Assembly: GCA_023433265.1 (NCBI GenBank)
Contig: JAEZDR010000064.1
Span: forward strand, 1 to 64,000
Direction of reading: 5' to 3'
DNA from: Bacteroidota bacterium
Lineage (GTDB): Bacteria; Bacteroidota; Bacteroidia; Chitinophagales; Chitinophagaceae
DNA: 64,000 nucleotides
Every line of letters begins with the position of its first letter. Positions within the stretch are counted from its first letter, which is position 1. A program made the position numbers and the translations under genes. This document shows positions 1-7,164 of the stretch, one piece after another. Below the pieces are notes generated by a model that saw only the letters and a list, made by a program, of their open reading frames with translations, made no database searches and was not told where the DNA came from.

Positions 1-825
1 GTTGATACCACTGGTATAACTGCCTATATAGGTAGAGTCACCTATGACGATGCTTCTATCCGCACCCGCATCTGCCGGTAAGGGCAGGCTATCTAAAGCA
101 TAGACGCTAACATCGTCCATGTAGTAGGCAGCACCATGGTAGCCCCCGGTGGGATTTACATTTAAATATTGTGTTTGGTTGTCCCATTTAAAGTTGCCCA
201 GAGTCAAATATTGTTCTCTTCCCTCTGCTACAAATACCCCGCTCACTTTTACCCAACCGAGTGTATCAGTGATAATGGGATTGCCAAAATTTGCTATTTG
301 AGGAGTAGCCGGAAAAACCCCCAGGTTAGCTGCGGTATCTACATATACCTGTGTATCAGTAAACAGCATTGCGTGATTGTTGCAGGCATATACCATATGA
401 TTAATTCTATTTACGAAATACTCAGCATAATAGCATTTGTCTTTTTTTAAACTATCAAGAAGCTTTACCGCGACGTAATTCCGGTGGTTTGTTCCGGGGC
501 TATTCATATAGAAACTCGTCATATATGCGACACCGCTTTTTGCGTATTGAAAGCCTGGACCTGCTACAGTGTAATGGAAAGGCACCCCAAGAGTTCCACT
601 ATCTGAGCAAGCGTTGCAATAGTTAGCTTGTCTTTTATCGGGCTTATACCAAACATTTGGACGATTATCATTGCCAAAAAATGGACAAACTGTATATTCT
701 TCAAAACTTGGATTTGGTACAAGGTTAAAGTTTATCGTTTGGCAAAAACCGATATTCGAGCAAACAAGGCAAAGCAGGGGTAATAACCCCCGCTTTGCCA
801 ATAGAGTTTTTATGCCGTTAAACAT
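1..825 (-). CDS. Secreted protein, N-terminal part (runs off left edge)
   Basis: An open minus-strand frame of 275 codons starts with ATG at 825 and is still open at base 1, so the C-terminus is missing. The first 29 residues form a signal peptide ending FCQ. The mature part begins with NLVPNPSFEEYTVCPFF, an opening common in large Bacteroidota surface proteins that I recognise only as a pattern. The last visible residues (GADRSIVIGDSTYIG) resemble the PKD-like stretch that often precedes a T9SS sorting domain, so a T9SS substrate is likely. It begins 7 bp after the stop of the next gene to the right, so the two probably share a transcript. Function unknown. Confidence 0.75.
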   Translation of the reverse strand, partial: MFNGIKTLLAKRGLLPLLCLVCSNIGFCQTINFNLVPNPSFEEYTVCPFFGNDNRPNVWYKPDKRQANYCNACSDSGTLGVPFHYTVAGPGFQYAKSGVAYMTSFYMNSPGTNHRNYVAVKLLDSLKKDKCYYAEYFVNRINHMVYACNNHAMLFTDTQVYVDTAANLGVFPATPQIANFGNPIITDTLGWVKVSGVFVAEGREQYLTLGNFKWDNQTQYLNVNPTGGYHGAAYYMDDVSVYALDSLPLPADAGADRSIVIGDSTYIGSYTSGIN

Positions 826-832
826 TGCAAAA

Positions 833-1480
833 CTATTCAATAATCAATTTTTCAGTCTCTGTTCTTCCATCCCTTGAAACAACCGTTACTAAATAAATGC
901 CTCTGGGAAGTCTTGAAATGTCTATTTGTGCTAAGGCTGTTCCACCAAAAAGCTGGCTAACTTGTCCTCTACCCAGAATATCAACTATAGTTACCTTTCT
1001 AATTCCACTGCCACTTATAAACACACTACTGCTAGCAGGATTAGGATAGATTTTTGTTATTCGAGCTTCCGTATTCTCATCAGAGGGTTTCTTAGGTTGT
1101 TTCAGCCTAGTAAATCCTTTGCTACTTTCAGACTCGCCTTCACACTTACCATCAAATTCGTTGATTCTTTCAGTAAGTGCATTATAAAGATTGCGAACTG
1201 AATAAACCACACTGCCATAAACTTCCGGGCACTGATTAGCCAGCTCTCTGACCTCTTCCAGTTCAGGTCTATATTCTGGATCGTCGTGCATTTGGAGGAG
1301 CCAATCAAAATACTTCCTGAAGCTCTCATCCCCGCGTCCCCAGCCCTTGTCGTCTTTATTAAAGCTGGTATCCAGCATTCCAGCCTGGCCAAATGTTGTA
1401 CTTGAAAAACACAAAGAGATGATAGTGTATAGGCATACTAGAACACTATGTTTCCCGGAAAGCTTAATAGCAGTTTCCAT
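833..1480 (-). CDS. T9SS type A sorting domain-containing protein, 215 aa
   Basis: I chose the ATG at 1480 over the longer frame to 1549, because the upstream extension runs through a promoter and operator. Residues 1-32 are a signal peptide ending TFGQ. The mature N-terminus (AGMLDTSFNKDDKG) resembles the start of the three delta-60 proteins encoded divergently (PGFLDPTFNIQD), but no delta-60 repeats follow. The middle is charged and unknown. The last ~75 residues are a T9SS type A sorting domain (IYPNPASSSVFISG, then DISRLPRGIYLVTV). It is therefore probably exported across the outer membrane by T9SS and anchored or released. It is likely co-transcribed with the gene to its left. The role beyond secretion is unknown. 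Confidence 0.8.
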   Translation of the reverse strand: METAIKLSGKHSVLVCLYTIISLCFSSTTFGQAGMLDTSFNKDDKGWGRGDESFRKYFDWLLQMHDDPEYRPELEEVRELANQCPEVYGSVVYSVRNLYNALTERINEFDGKCEGESESSKGFTRLKQPKKPSDENTEARITKIYPNPASSSVFISGSGIRKVTIVDILGRGQVSQLFGGTALAQIDISRLPRGIYLVTVVSRDGRTETEKLIIE

Positions 1481-1505
1481 AAACAGAGTTTGGTGTGGTA
1501 AACCT

Positions 1506-1549
1506 TGAAGGTACCGGTATGCCCGTTGTAAGAATATGACAAAAGTCAT
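1506..1549 (-). promoter_or_regulatory. Operator plus promoter for the T9SS gene at 833-1480
   Basis: The 14-bp inverted repeat ATGAC-AAAA-GTCAT lies at 1536-1549. After a 22-bp spacer on the minus strand comes TACCTTCA (1513-1506), a weak match to the Bacteroidota -7 box TAnnTTTG. The spacing equals that in front of the three delta-60 genes. The repeat size and geometry resemble a CRP/FNR-family site placed for class II activation; the regulator is inferred, not seen. Confidence 0.45.
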
Positions 1550-1646
1550 TTATGAGTCAATCAATGTAATCCACAAAGAGTGGCCTTTAATAAGACACTA
1601 AGCGTGCCGTATGATAAGTTGTCCTTTACCCTAGTAATACCGCCTA

Positions 1647-1716
1647 ATAAAAATCCCGGGCTTTCACCAGGGGCTTCACTATCATAAAAGAGACTTACTC
1701 TCCCACAATCTCAAAG
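1647..1716 (-). repeat. Degenerate remnant of rplI terminator and 3' end (copy a)
   Basis: This stretch aligns with the terminator and stop region at 9571-9640: an A-run, a decayed GC hairpin, the shared string CTTCACTATCATAAAAGAG, and then on the minus strand codons reading FEIVGE-stop (TAA at 1695-1697), against FEVVGE-stop in intact rplI. It lies just upstream of the first delta-60 gene. It is the most decayed of the displaced copies. Confidence 0.7.
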
Positions 1717-1741
1717 CTTTGACTAATTATGCTGTCCGTTT

Positions 1742-1785
1742 ATGACGAAAGTCATTTAATGAATGATGATCTGGAAATAGTTTCG
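1742..1785 (+). promoter_or_regulatory. Operator plus promoter of delta-60 gene 1
   Basis: The inverted repeat ATGAC-GAAA-GTCAT (1742-1755), a 22-bp spacer, then TAGTTTCG (1778-1785) as the likely -7 element. The start codon follows at 1806. There is no clear -33 TTTG, which fits activator-dependent transcription (inference). Confidence 0.5.
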
Positions 1786-1805
1786 TAGCACTTGAATTAA
1801 GTCGA

Positions 1806-4253
1806 ATGCAACTAACTGCCAAACGTTACCCAACTATCATTGCTGTTTTCGCAGTCATCTTTCTATTGACAACATCAAAAACAGTTGCTCAGCCAGGTTT
1901 TTTAGATCCTACGTTCAATATCCAAGACAGCGTTGTTGCGAAAGGATTCGACAACCTTGTGAGATGTTGCGTTAAACAACCAGATGGCAAATTGCTTGTT
2001 GGAGGATATTTCACCAACGTACACGGTGTTAAACGAACATGCATTGCCCGGCTTAATGCTGATGGGTCTTTAGACCATAGTTTCAAAGACGTTGAATTTA
2101 AGAATCCCGGGTACAACTATGGAGCATCAGGACAAATCTATTGTATCGCAATTCAAGCAGACGGTAAAATTGTTATCGGTGGCGCATTCGACTATGTAGC
2201 GGGTATGTTTAGGAAAAACATAGCTAGATTACTACCTAATGGTGATATTGATTCGTTTTTTAATTCAGGAACTGGTTTCAACAAAACAGTACTCACTTTA
2301 GCTTGCCAGGCCGACGGAAAAATAATTGCCGGCGGAAGTTTTACTAGCTTCAATTCCTTTCCAGTAGGAAGGATTGCGCGGTTAAACACAGACGGTTCCC
2401 TTGAAATTCCTTTTAATACAGGTGTCGGTGCGAATAACAATGTGCAATCAATCTTAATTGACAGCATCGGACGAATTTATGTCACGGGATCCTTCAGTAA
2501 CTTTAACAGCATAAGCACCGGAGTTGTTCGCCTATTATCCAATGGAGTGATTGATGGGTCTTACAATGTCTCGGTATCAGGGCCTATTGCTTTCTCAGTG
2601 CTTAAGCCAACAGGAAAACTAATTTTAGCTGGGTCTGGTGTGCAAAGCGGTACAAAAAAGTACATCATTCAACTTGATACAACTGGAGCTGTTGATGCAT
2701 CTTTTACGTCTCCTGTAAATGTCTGGTCAAATATCTGGAATTTATTGGCCTTAAACGGCAACAAATCAGCAGTACTCGGCTCTTTTCCTAAAAACATCAT
2801 CGTTTTTAATGATAATGGAACAATAGATTCTGCTTTTAATGTGTTGGAAAGCTTTGATTTTTACGACATAAAACGGCTACACACATCATGTGATTTAGGG
2901 GGAGGTAAACTTTTTGTTGCTGGTGATTTTTCAAGCTATGGAAACCGCAATGCTCAACAATTCGCTGTTTTTAATAACGACGGTAGCATAGATCAAGACT
3001 TTATAAGCCCTGCGTTTGGGCTGAACGAATCCAGTGATCAAGTCACTATCTCACTAGGTCAGCAAATTTTGGTGTCCGGAGAGTTTAACTTCTACAATCA
3101 AAGTAAAAGAAAGTTTTTTGCACGCCTACAACAGAATGGCGATGTTGACACTTTATTTAATTCTTCCACGGGGCCGAACGCGAAAGTGTCATCGTTAGCA
3201 GTCCAGCCCGATGGAAAAGTCATTATTGGAGGCAATTTCTCGCAGATTGATGGTAAAGCTGCAAAGAACATAGCAAGATTTTACAGCGACGGTTCGTTAG
3301 ATTCAACGTTCAATCCAACAAATAACATCAGTACCAGTGTTTTCCGCATGGCGTTACAGCAGGACGGCAAGATTATAATAGGTAATAACCTCAACGGCTT
3401 TATGCGACTTCTGCCAAATGGAAGTGTTGATGCATCCTTCAATTATACTGTTTCGGCTGGGTCTTCTCTGTATACACAAATAGGGATGCACCAAAATGGA
3501 AAGATTATCGTCGCAGGATATTTTTCGTCTTTAGGGGGTTCAACAAGACCTGGTATAGGACGGTTGAATGTAGACGGAAGTTTAGACAATACATTTAATC
3601 CGGTTATAAATGGAAACGCTGTAAGGTGTTTTGCTGTTCAGCCTAATAACAAAATCATCATTGGTGGCGAATTTACTTCTGTAGGGGGATTCCAACGAAA
3701 CTCTGTAGCACGGCTCAATTGGGACGGAAGCAATGATTCAACCTTCAATTCAGTGTTTGCGTATGGCACAACTATCAACTCAATTTTAGTTCAACCAACT
3801 GGTCACATTATCGTAGCTTATGGAAAAGTTGAAGGTGATAATTTTTTCCAAATAGTGCGACTTGACAGCTCTGGCAATTACGATTATTCTTTCAACCCGG
3901 TAAAGTGCAACGGCACCATTATGCAGATGGCTCTTGACTCACACAGCATAATCGCGGTTGGACGATTTTCTTCTATTAACAACACCGTCCGCAACAACAT
4001 TGCGAAAATCCAGGCGCAGGTATATACCCCCAATTATACATTCAACGGCAATGGGAGTTGGAATGATCCTGCTAACTGGCTAGGTGGCCAAATACCTACC
4101 AATCCCATTCCTGTAGGTACTGTCGTATTGGTGAATCCTTCAACAGGTGGTAGCTGCACCTTCAACGGATCGCTAACTATAAGCTCGGGTGCCACGTTGC
4201 TCATCCCTCCAAATGTAAACTTCACCGTTAACGGAAACATTATTTACTTATAG
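1806..4253 (+). CDS. Delta-60 repeat beta-propeller surface protein 1
   Basis: An 815-aa protein with a signal peptide (residues 1-29, ending TVAQ) and about 14 tandem delta-60 repeats of the type VQPDGKVIIGGNF, separated by linkers like IARLNADGSLDHSF. Fourteen blades would fit two seven-bladed propellers (inference). Residues about 740-815 form a separate C-terminal module (GSWNDPANWLGGQIP ... GGSCTFNGSLTISSGATLLIP ... VNGNIIYL) that is also found in two paralogues and in the kelch protein of this window. No T9SS type A tail is present. It is first of three tandem paralogues, with the operator-type promoter upstream and a copied rplI terminator downstream. Probably exported; ligand and role unknown. 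Confidence 0.85.
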   Translation: MQLTAKRYPTIIAVFAVIFLLTTSKTVAQPGFLDPTFNIQDSVVAKGFDNLVRCCVKQPDGKLLVGGYFTNVHGVKRTCIARLNADGSLDHSFKDVEFKNPGYNYGASGQIYCIAIQADGKIVIGGAFDYVAGMFRKNIARLLPNGDIDSFFNSGTGFNKTVLTLACQADGKIIAGGSFTSFNSFPVGRIARLNTDGSLEIPFNTGVGANNNVQSILIDSIGRIYVTGSFSNFNSISTGVVRLLSNGVIDGSYNVSVSGPIAFSVLKPTGKLILAGSGVQSGTKKYIIQLDTTGAVDASFTSPVNVWSNIWNLLALNGNKSAVLGSFPKNIIVFNDNGTIDSAFNVLESFDFYDIKRLHTSCDLGGGKLFVAGDFSSYGNRNAQQFAVFNNDGSIDQDFISPAFGLNESSDQVTISLGQQILVSGEFNFYNQSKRKFFARLQQNGDVDTLFNSSTGPNAKVSSLAVQPDGKVIIGGNFSQIDGKAAKNIARFYSDGSLDSTFNPTNNISTSVFRMALQQDGKIIIGNNLNGFMRLLPNGSVDASFNYTVSAGSSLYTQIGMHQNGKIIVAGYFSSLGGSTRPGIGRLNVDGSLDNTFNPVINGNAVRCFAVQPNNKIIIGGEFTSVGGFQRNSVARLNWDGSNDSTFNSVFAYGTTINSILVQPTGHIIVAYGKVEGDNFFQIVRLDSSGNYDYSFNPVKCNGTIMQMALDSHSIIAVGRFSSINNTVRNNIAKIQAQVYTPNYTFNGNGSWNDPANWLGGQIPTNPIPVGTVVLVNPSTGGSCTFNGSLTISSGATLLIPPNVNFTVNGNIIYL

Positions 4254-4261
4254 TACAGTAA

Positions 4262-4433
4262 CAAAAACCCCGGCGCGATGGCCGGGGTTCAGTATTCTCT
4301 GAGAGAAGGTTTATTCACCTACTACTTCAAACTCCATCTCAGTAACGTTGTTGTTACCAAAGTCGATGTTTGCTTTGTAAGTGCCTAGTTCTTTTACTTC
4401 GTCTACAATGCTTATACGCTTTCGGTTAATCTC
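4262..4433 (-). repeat. Displaced copy of rplI terminator and 3' end (copy b)
   Basis: A near-perfect copy of the terminator hairpin (4268-4287), a diverged linker, and then 41 codons of the rplI 3' end on the minus strand. It corresponds to 9571-9740 at the intact gene and is the longest of the displaced copies. Confidence 0.85.
4311..4433 (-). pseudogene. rplI 3'-end fragment (L9 C-terminal 40 residues)
   Basis: Read on the minus strand, these 41 codons give EINRKRISIVDEVKELGTYK and on to EFEVVGE-stop, identical to the C-terminus of the intact L9 except for one D-to-N change. Most nucleotide differences (for example CGC/CGT, ATC/ATA, GGG/GGC) are synonymous. The frame has no start and begins abruptly, so it cannot be a gene. 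The synonymous bias suggests the sequence diverged while still part of a functional rplI, not as a neutral in-genome copy (inference from few sites). Confidence 0.8.
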
Positions 4434-4440
4434 TTAAACG

Positions 4441-4511
4441 AAAAACCCCGGCGCGATGGTCGGGGTCAGTATTCTCGGAAAGAAGGTTTATTCACCCACT
4501 ACTTCAAACGC
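4441..4511 (-). repeat. Second displaced rplI terminator/tail copy (copy c)
   Basis: Immediately after copy b, the A-run and GC hairpin recur (4446-4465, one stem mismatch), followed by a linker and minus-strand codons EVVGE-stop. The similarity ends after the string ACTTCAAAC, where the promoter region of the second delta-60 gene begins. Confidence 0.8.
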
Positions 4512-4531
4512 AGTTTAACTACAGAAAGCAG

Positions 4532-4575
4532 ATGATCAATATCATGTGTTCAGCGAAATATAGCAAATAGCTTCG
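4532..4575 (+). promoter_or_regulatory. Operator plus promoter of delta-60 gene 2
   Basis: The inverted repeat ATGAT-CAAT-ATCAT (4532-4545), a 22-bp spacer, then TAGCTTCG (4568-4575). The start codon is at 4597. The layout is the same as for the other two paralogues. Confidence 0.5.
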
Positions 4576-4596
4576 TAACACCTGAAAATTTCAAAA

Positions 4597-7002
4597 ATGC
4601 TAGCTGCTAAACGTTTCCAAATTATTATACTTTTCACCACAGTTCTTTTTTTGGTTGGTATTGCTGTTGGTGCTCAACCAGGGTTTGTTGATCCAAGCTT
4701 CAATCTTCATGATACGATTTCTGCAAAAGGAACAAATGGATCAGCACGTTGTATTATCAAACAACCTGACGGTAAAGTGATCGTAGGAGGTATGTTCTAC
4801 ATCGCAGATGGCGCAAAAAAATTTGGTCTTTTTCGGCTGAACACAGACGGTACGCTCGATGATGGCTTCAACGTTGATTTTCGGCAGAATAATAACAACT
4901 TTCATTACACGGTGTATTGCGGGGCAATTCAACCAGATGGCAAAATAGTCATTGGAGGCGCTTTTCAAAACATACATGGTTTCCCCCGTCAAAACATTGC
5001 GAGACTGCTAACGGATGGCAGTATTGACACATCCTTCGATCCCGGGGCAGTCTTCGGTAGTTACGTGTCTGCTATTTCTATTCAACAAGATGGTAAAATA
5101 ATTGCTGGAGGCTCTTTTAACCAGTTCAATTCTTCACCTGTTAATTATTTGGCTAGATTGAATACCAATGGGTCATTAGACATCCTGTTTAGTGCAGGTG
5201 GAGGGTTTAATAACAGGGTTAATTCTGTTGCAACCGACGCTACGGGCAGAATTTACGTATCTGGAGAATTCAATAAATACAGGAGCGTCACTTGTAAAAC
5301 GCTTGTAAGACTTCTTCCAACCGGCATATTGGATTCTACTTATACTCCGTCATTAGGCGGAGGCGCATTGTTGCTGCAACCTGACGGAAAGTTGTTGGCT
5401 GCTTCACTTGAAAGCAGTCTGCGCAGGTTCAATGAAGATGGGAGCGACGATATAACATTTTTAGCATCTCCAACCTCCAGTGGTAAAATCAACCACATAT
5501 CATTTTTGCAAGGAGGCAAAATAGCAATAGCAGGTTCTTTCCTTGAAAAGGTGCTAGTGCTAAATGTAAACGGCAACAAAGATGCAGCCTTCAATTTATC
5601 CGCGAGCTTCAACGGACCTGTTTTTGCCTGCTGTAGCTTTGGTGTCGACAAACTGCTTGTCGTCGGGGATTTCACGAGCTATGGCAATAAGAGTTACAGT
5701 AGAGTAGCAACAGTGGGTTATAATGGTGAAATCGACTCAACCTTCTCGAACAATGCGCGCGGCTTTAGCGAACAAGTAGTTACGGTAGCCTTGACTTCAG
5801 ATAAACGACTGGTCGCAGCAGGAGACTTCAACTTTTATGATCAAAAACACGTGGGTTACCTTGCCAGATTACATGCTGATGGTCTGCCGGATTCAAGCTT
5901 TAATTCTATAATAGGAGCAGATGATCGGATAGCTGGGATAGCGTTACAGCCAGACGGCAAAATTTTGCTAGGTGGATCGTTCTCTAAATACAATGGAATA
6001 GATGCGAAAAATGTTTCGAGATTGTTCAATAACGGTTTAAACGATGGTAGTTTTAATCCGCCCACTAATCTAGGTTCAAACATTAGAAGCATTGCAGTGC
6101 AGCCAGACGGTAAAATTCTCCTTCTGAGCGTAACGACCAAAGAAATTATACGGCTGCAACCGAATGGTAGTATCGACGCTTCTTTCGCATTCCCTACATC
6201 ACCCTCTAGCTACAAAGTTTTACTGCAGGCAGGGTTACAGCCCGATGGAAAAATTATCATTTGCGGGTCACTTAGTTCAATTGGAGGAATTACAAGAAGT
6301 GGGATCGCCAGACTAAACTCTAATGGCTCGTTAGATAACAGCTTCAATGTAACAGTACAAGGCGACGAGGTTCGAAGTTTTCTACTGCGGCCTGATGGCA
6401 AAATATATATTCTAGGCAAATTTTCGTCAGTGAATGGAGTGGCTAGCAACGGCTTAGCACGACTTCACAGTGATGGAACCCTTGATACAACTTTTGAGGC
6501 CGCGTTAACGCCTGGCACTATTGTAAGTGCAGCCGTTTGGCACATGGGCTATCTATATTCTACTTCGTTACTAGATGGGGATCCGGATTATATCACAAAG
6601 CTTGTTCGTATGGACAGCACAGGAAATCTGGACTATACTTTCAACCTGGTTAAGATTACCGGCATGGTATGGCAACTTTTACCAGACAGCGCACACCTAT
6701 ACGTGGCAGGAAGCTTTACCCGAGTCAATAATACAGTTCGCAACAACATCGCAAAGATTCAAGCGCAGGTTTACACGCCTAACTATACTTTCAACGGCAC
6801 TGGCAGCTGGAGCAATTCTGCTAATTGGCTTGGCGGACAAATACCCCCTAATCCCGTTCCGGCAGGTAGTGTGGTATTGGTGAATCCTTCAACAGGTGGT
6901 AGCTGTACCTTCAATGGAGCGCTAACTATAAGCTCGGGTGCCACGTTACTCATCCCTCCAAACGTAAACTTCATCGTTAACGGAAACATCATTTACCTAT
7001 AG
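4597..7002 (+). CDS. Delta-60 repeat beta-propeller surface protein 2
   Basis: An 801-aa paralogue of the gene before it. The signal peptide covers residues 1-27 (ending VGAQ). The mature start is PGFVDPSFNLHD. About 14 delta-60 repeats follow (e.g. IQPDGKIVIGGAF, LQPDGKILLGGSF), then the NW-type C-terminal module from about residue 726 (GSWSNSANWLGGQIP ... GGSCTFNGALTISSGATLL). The last ~230 bp are almost identical in DNA to the same part of the other copies, whereas the middle repeats have diverged. Intact frame, same operator-promoter layout. Probably exported to the cell surface; function unknown. Confidence 0.85.
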   Translation: MLAAKRFQIIILFTTVLFLVGIAVGAQPGFVDPSFNLHDTISAKGTNGSARCIIKQPDGKVIVGGMFYIADGAKKFGLFRLNTDGTLDDGFNVDFRQNNNNFHYTVYCGAIQPDGKIVIGGAFQNIHGFPRQNIARLLTDGSIDTSFDPGAVFGSYVSAISIQQDGKIIAGGSFNQFNSSPVNYLARLNTNGSLDILFSAGGGFNNRVNSVATDATGRIYVSGEFNKYRSVTCKTLVRLLPTGILDSTYTPSLGGGALLLQPDGKLLAASLESSLRRFNEDGSDDITFLASPTSSGKINHISFLQGGKIAIAGSFLEKVLVLNVNGNKDAAFNLSASFNGPVFACCSFGVDKLLVVGDFTSYGNKSYSRVATVGYNGEIDSTFSNNARGFSEQVVTVALTSDKRLVAAGDFNFYDQKHVGYLARLHADGLPDSSFNSIIGADDRIAGIALQPDGKILLGGSFSKYNGIDAKNVSRLFNNGLNDGSFNPPTNLGSNIRSIAVQPDGKILLLSVTTKEIIRLQPNGSIDASFAFPTSPSSYKVLLQAGLQPDGKIIICGSLSSIGGITRSGIARLNSNGSLDNSFNVTVQGDEVRSFLLRPDGKIYILGKFSSVNGVASNGLARLHSDGTLDTTFEAALTPGTIVSAAVWHMGYLYSTSLLDGDPDYITKLVRMDSTGNLDYTFNLVKITGMVWQLLPDSAHLYVAGSFTRVNNTVRNNIAKIQAQVYTPNYTFNGTGSWSNSANWLGGQIPPNPVPAGSVVLVNPSTGGSCTFNGALTISSGATLLIPPNVNFIVNGNIIYL

Positions 7003-7011
7003 AAGAGTAAC

Positions 7012-7071
7012 AAAAACCCCGGCGCGATGGCCGGGGTTCAGTATTCTATGAGAGGAGGATTCACCTACTAC
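7012..7071 (-). repeat. Displaced rplI terminator/tail copy (copy d)
   Basis: The A-run and perfect GC hairpin (7017-7036) are followed by a shortened linker and minus-strand codons EVVGE. The stop codon has been lost by a small deletion. The copy ends where the promoter region of the third paralogue begins. Confidence 0.75.
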
Positions 7072-7099
7072 TTCAAACCTGTTTAACTACAGAAAGCCA

Positions 7100-7143
7100 A
7101 TGATCAATATCATGTCTTCAACCAAACACAGCAAATAGCTTTG
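7100..7143 (+). promoter_or_regulatory. Operator plus promoter of delta-60 gene 3
   Basis: The inverted repeat ATGAT-CAAT-ATCAT (7100-7113), a 22-bp spacer, then TAGCTTTG (7136-7143), an exact TAnnTTTG box. With a start site about 5 bp downstream of the box, the repeat would be centred near -41.5, the class II activator position (inference). The start codon is at 7165. Confidence 0.55.
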
Positions 7144-7164
7144 TAACAACCGAAACCCATAACC

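Noticed and set aside
169..877. Plus-strand frames over the left edge
   Set aside because: They lie opposite the open minus-strand frame 1-825 that has a signal peptide and typical surface-protein start.
1481..1549. Upstream extension of the T9SS gene to 1549
   Set aside because: It would start inside the inverted repeat and contain the -7 box; the ATG at 1480 opens a proper signal peptide.
4262..4511. Second functional rplI gene
   Set aside because: Only the last 41 codons (and a second 6-codon tail) are present, with no start or upstream part.
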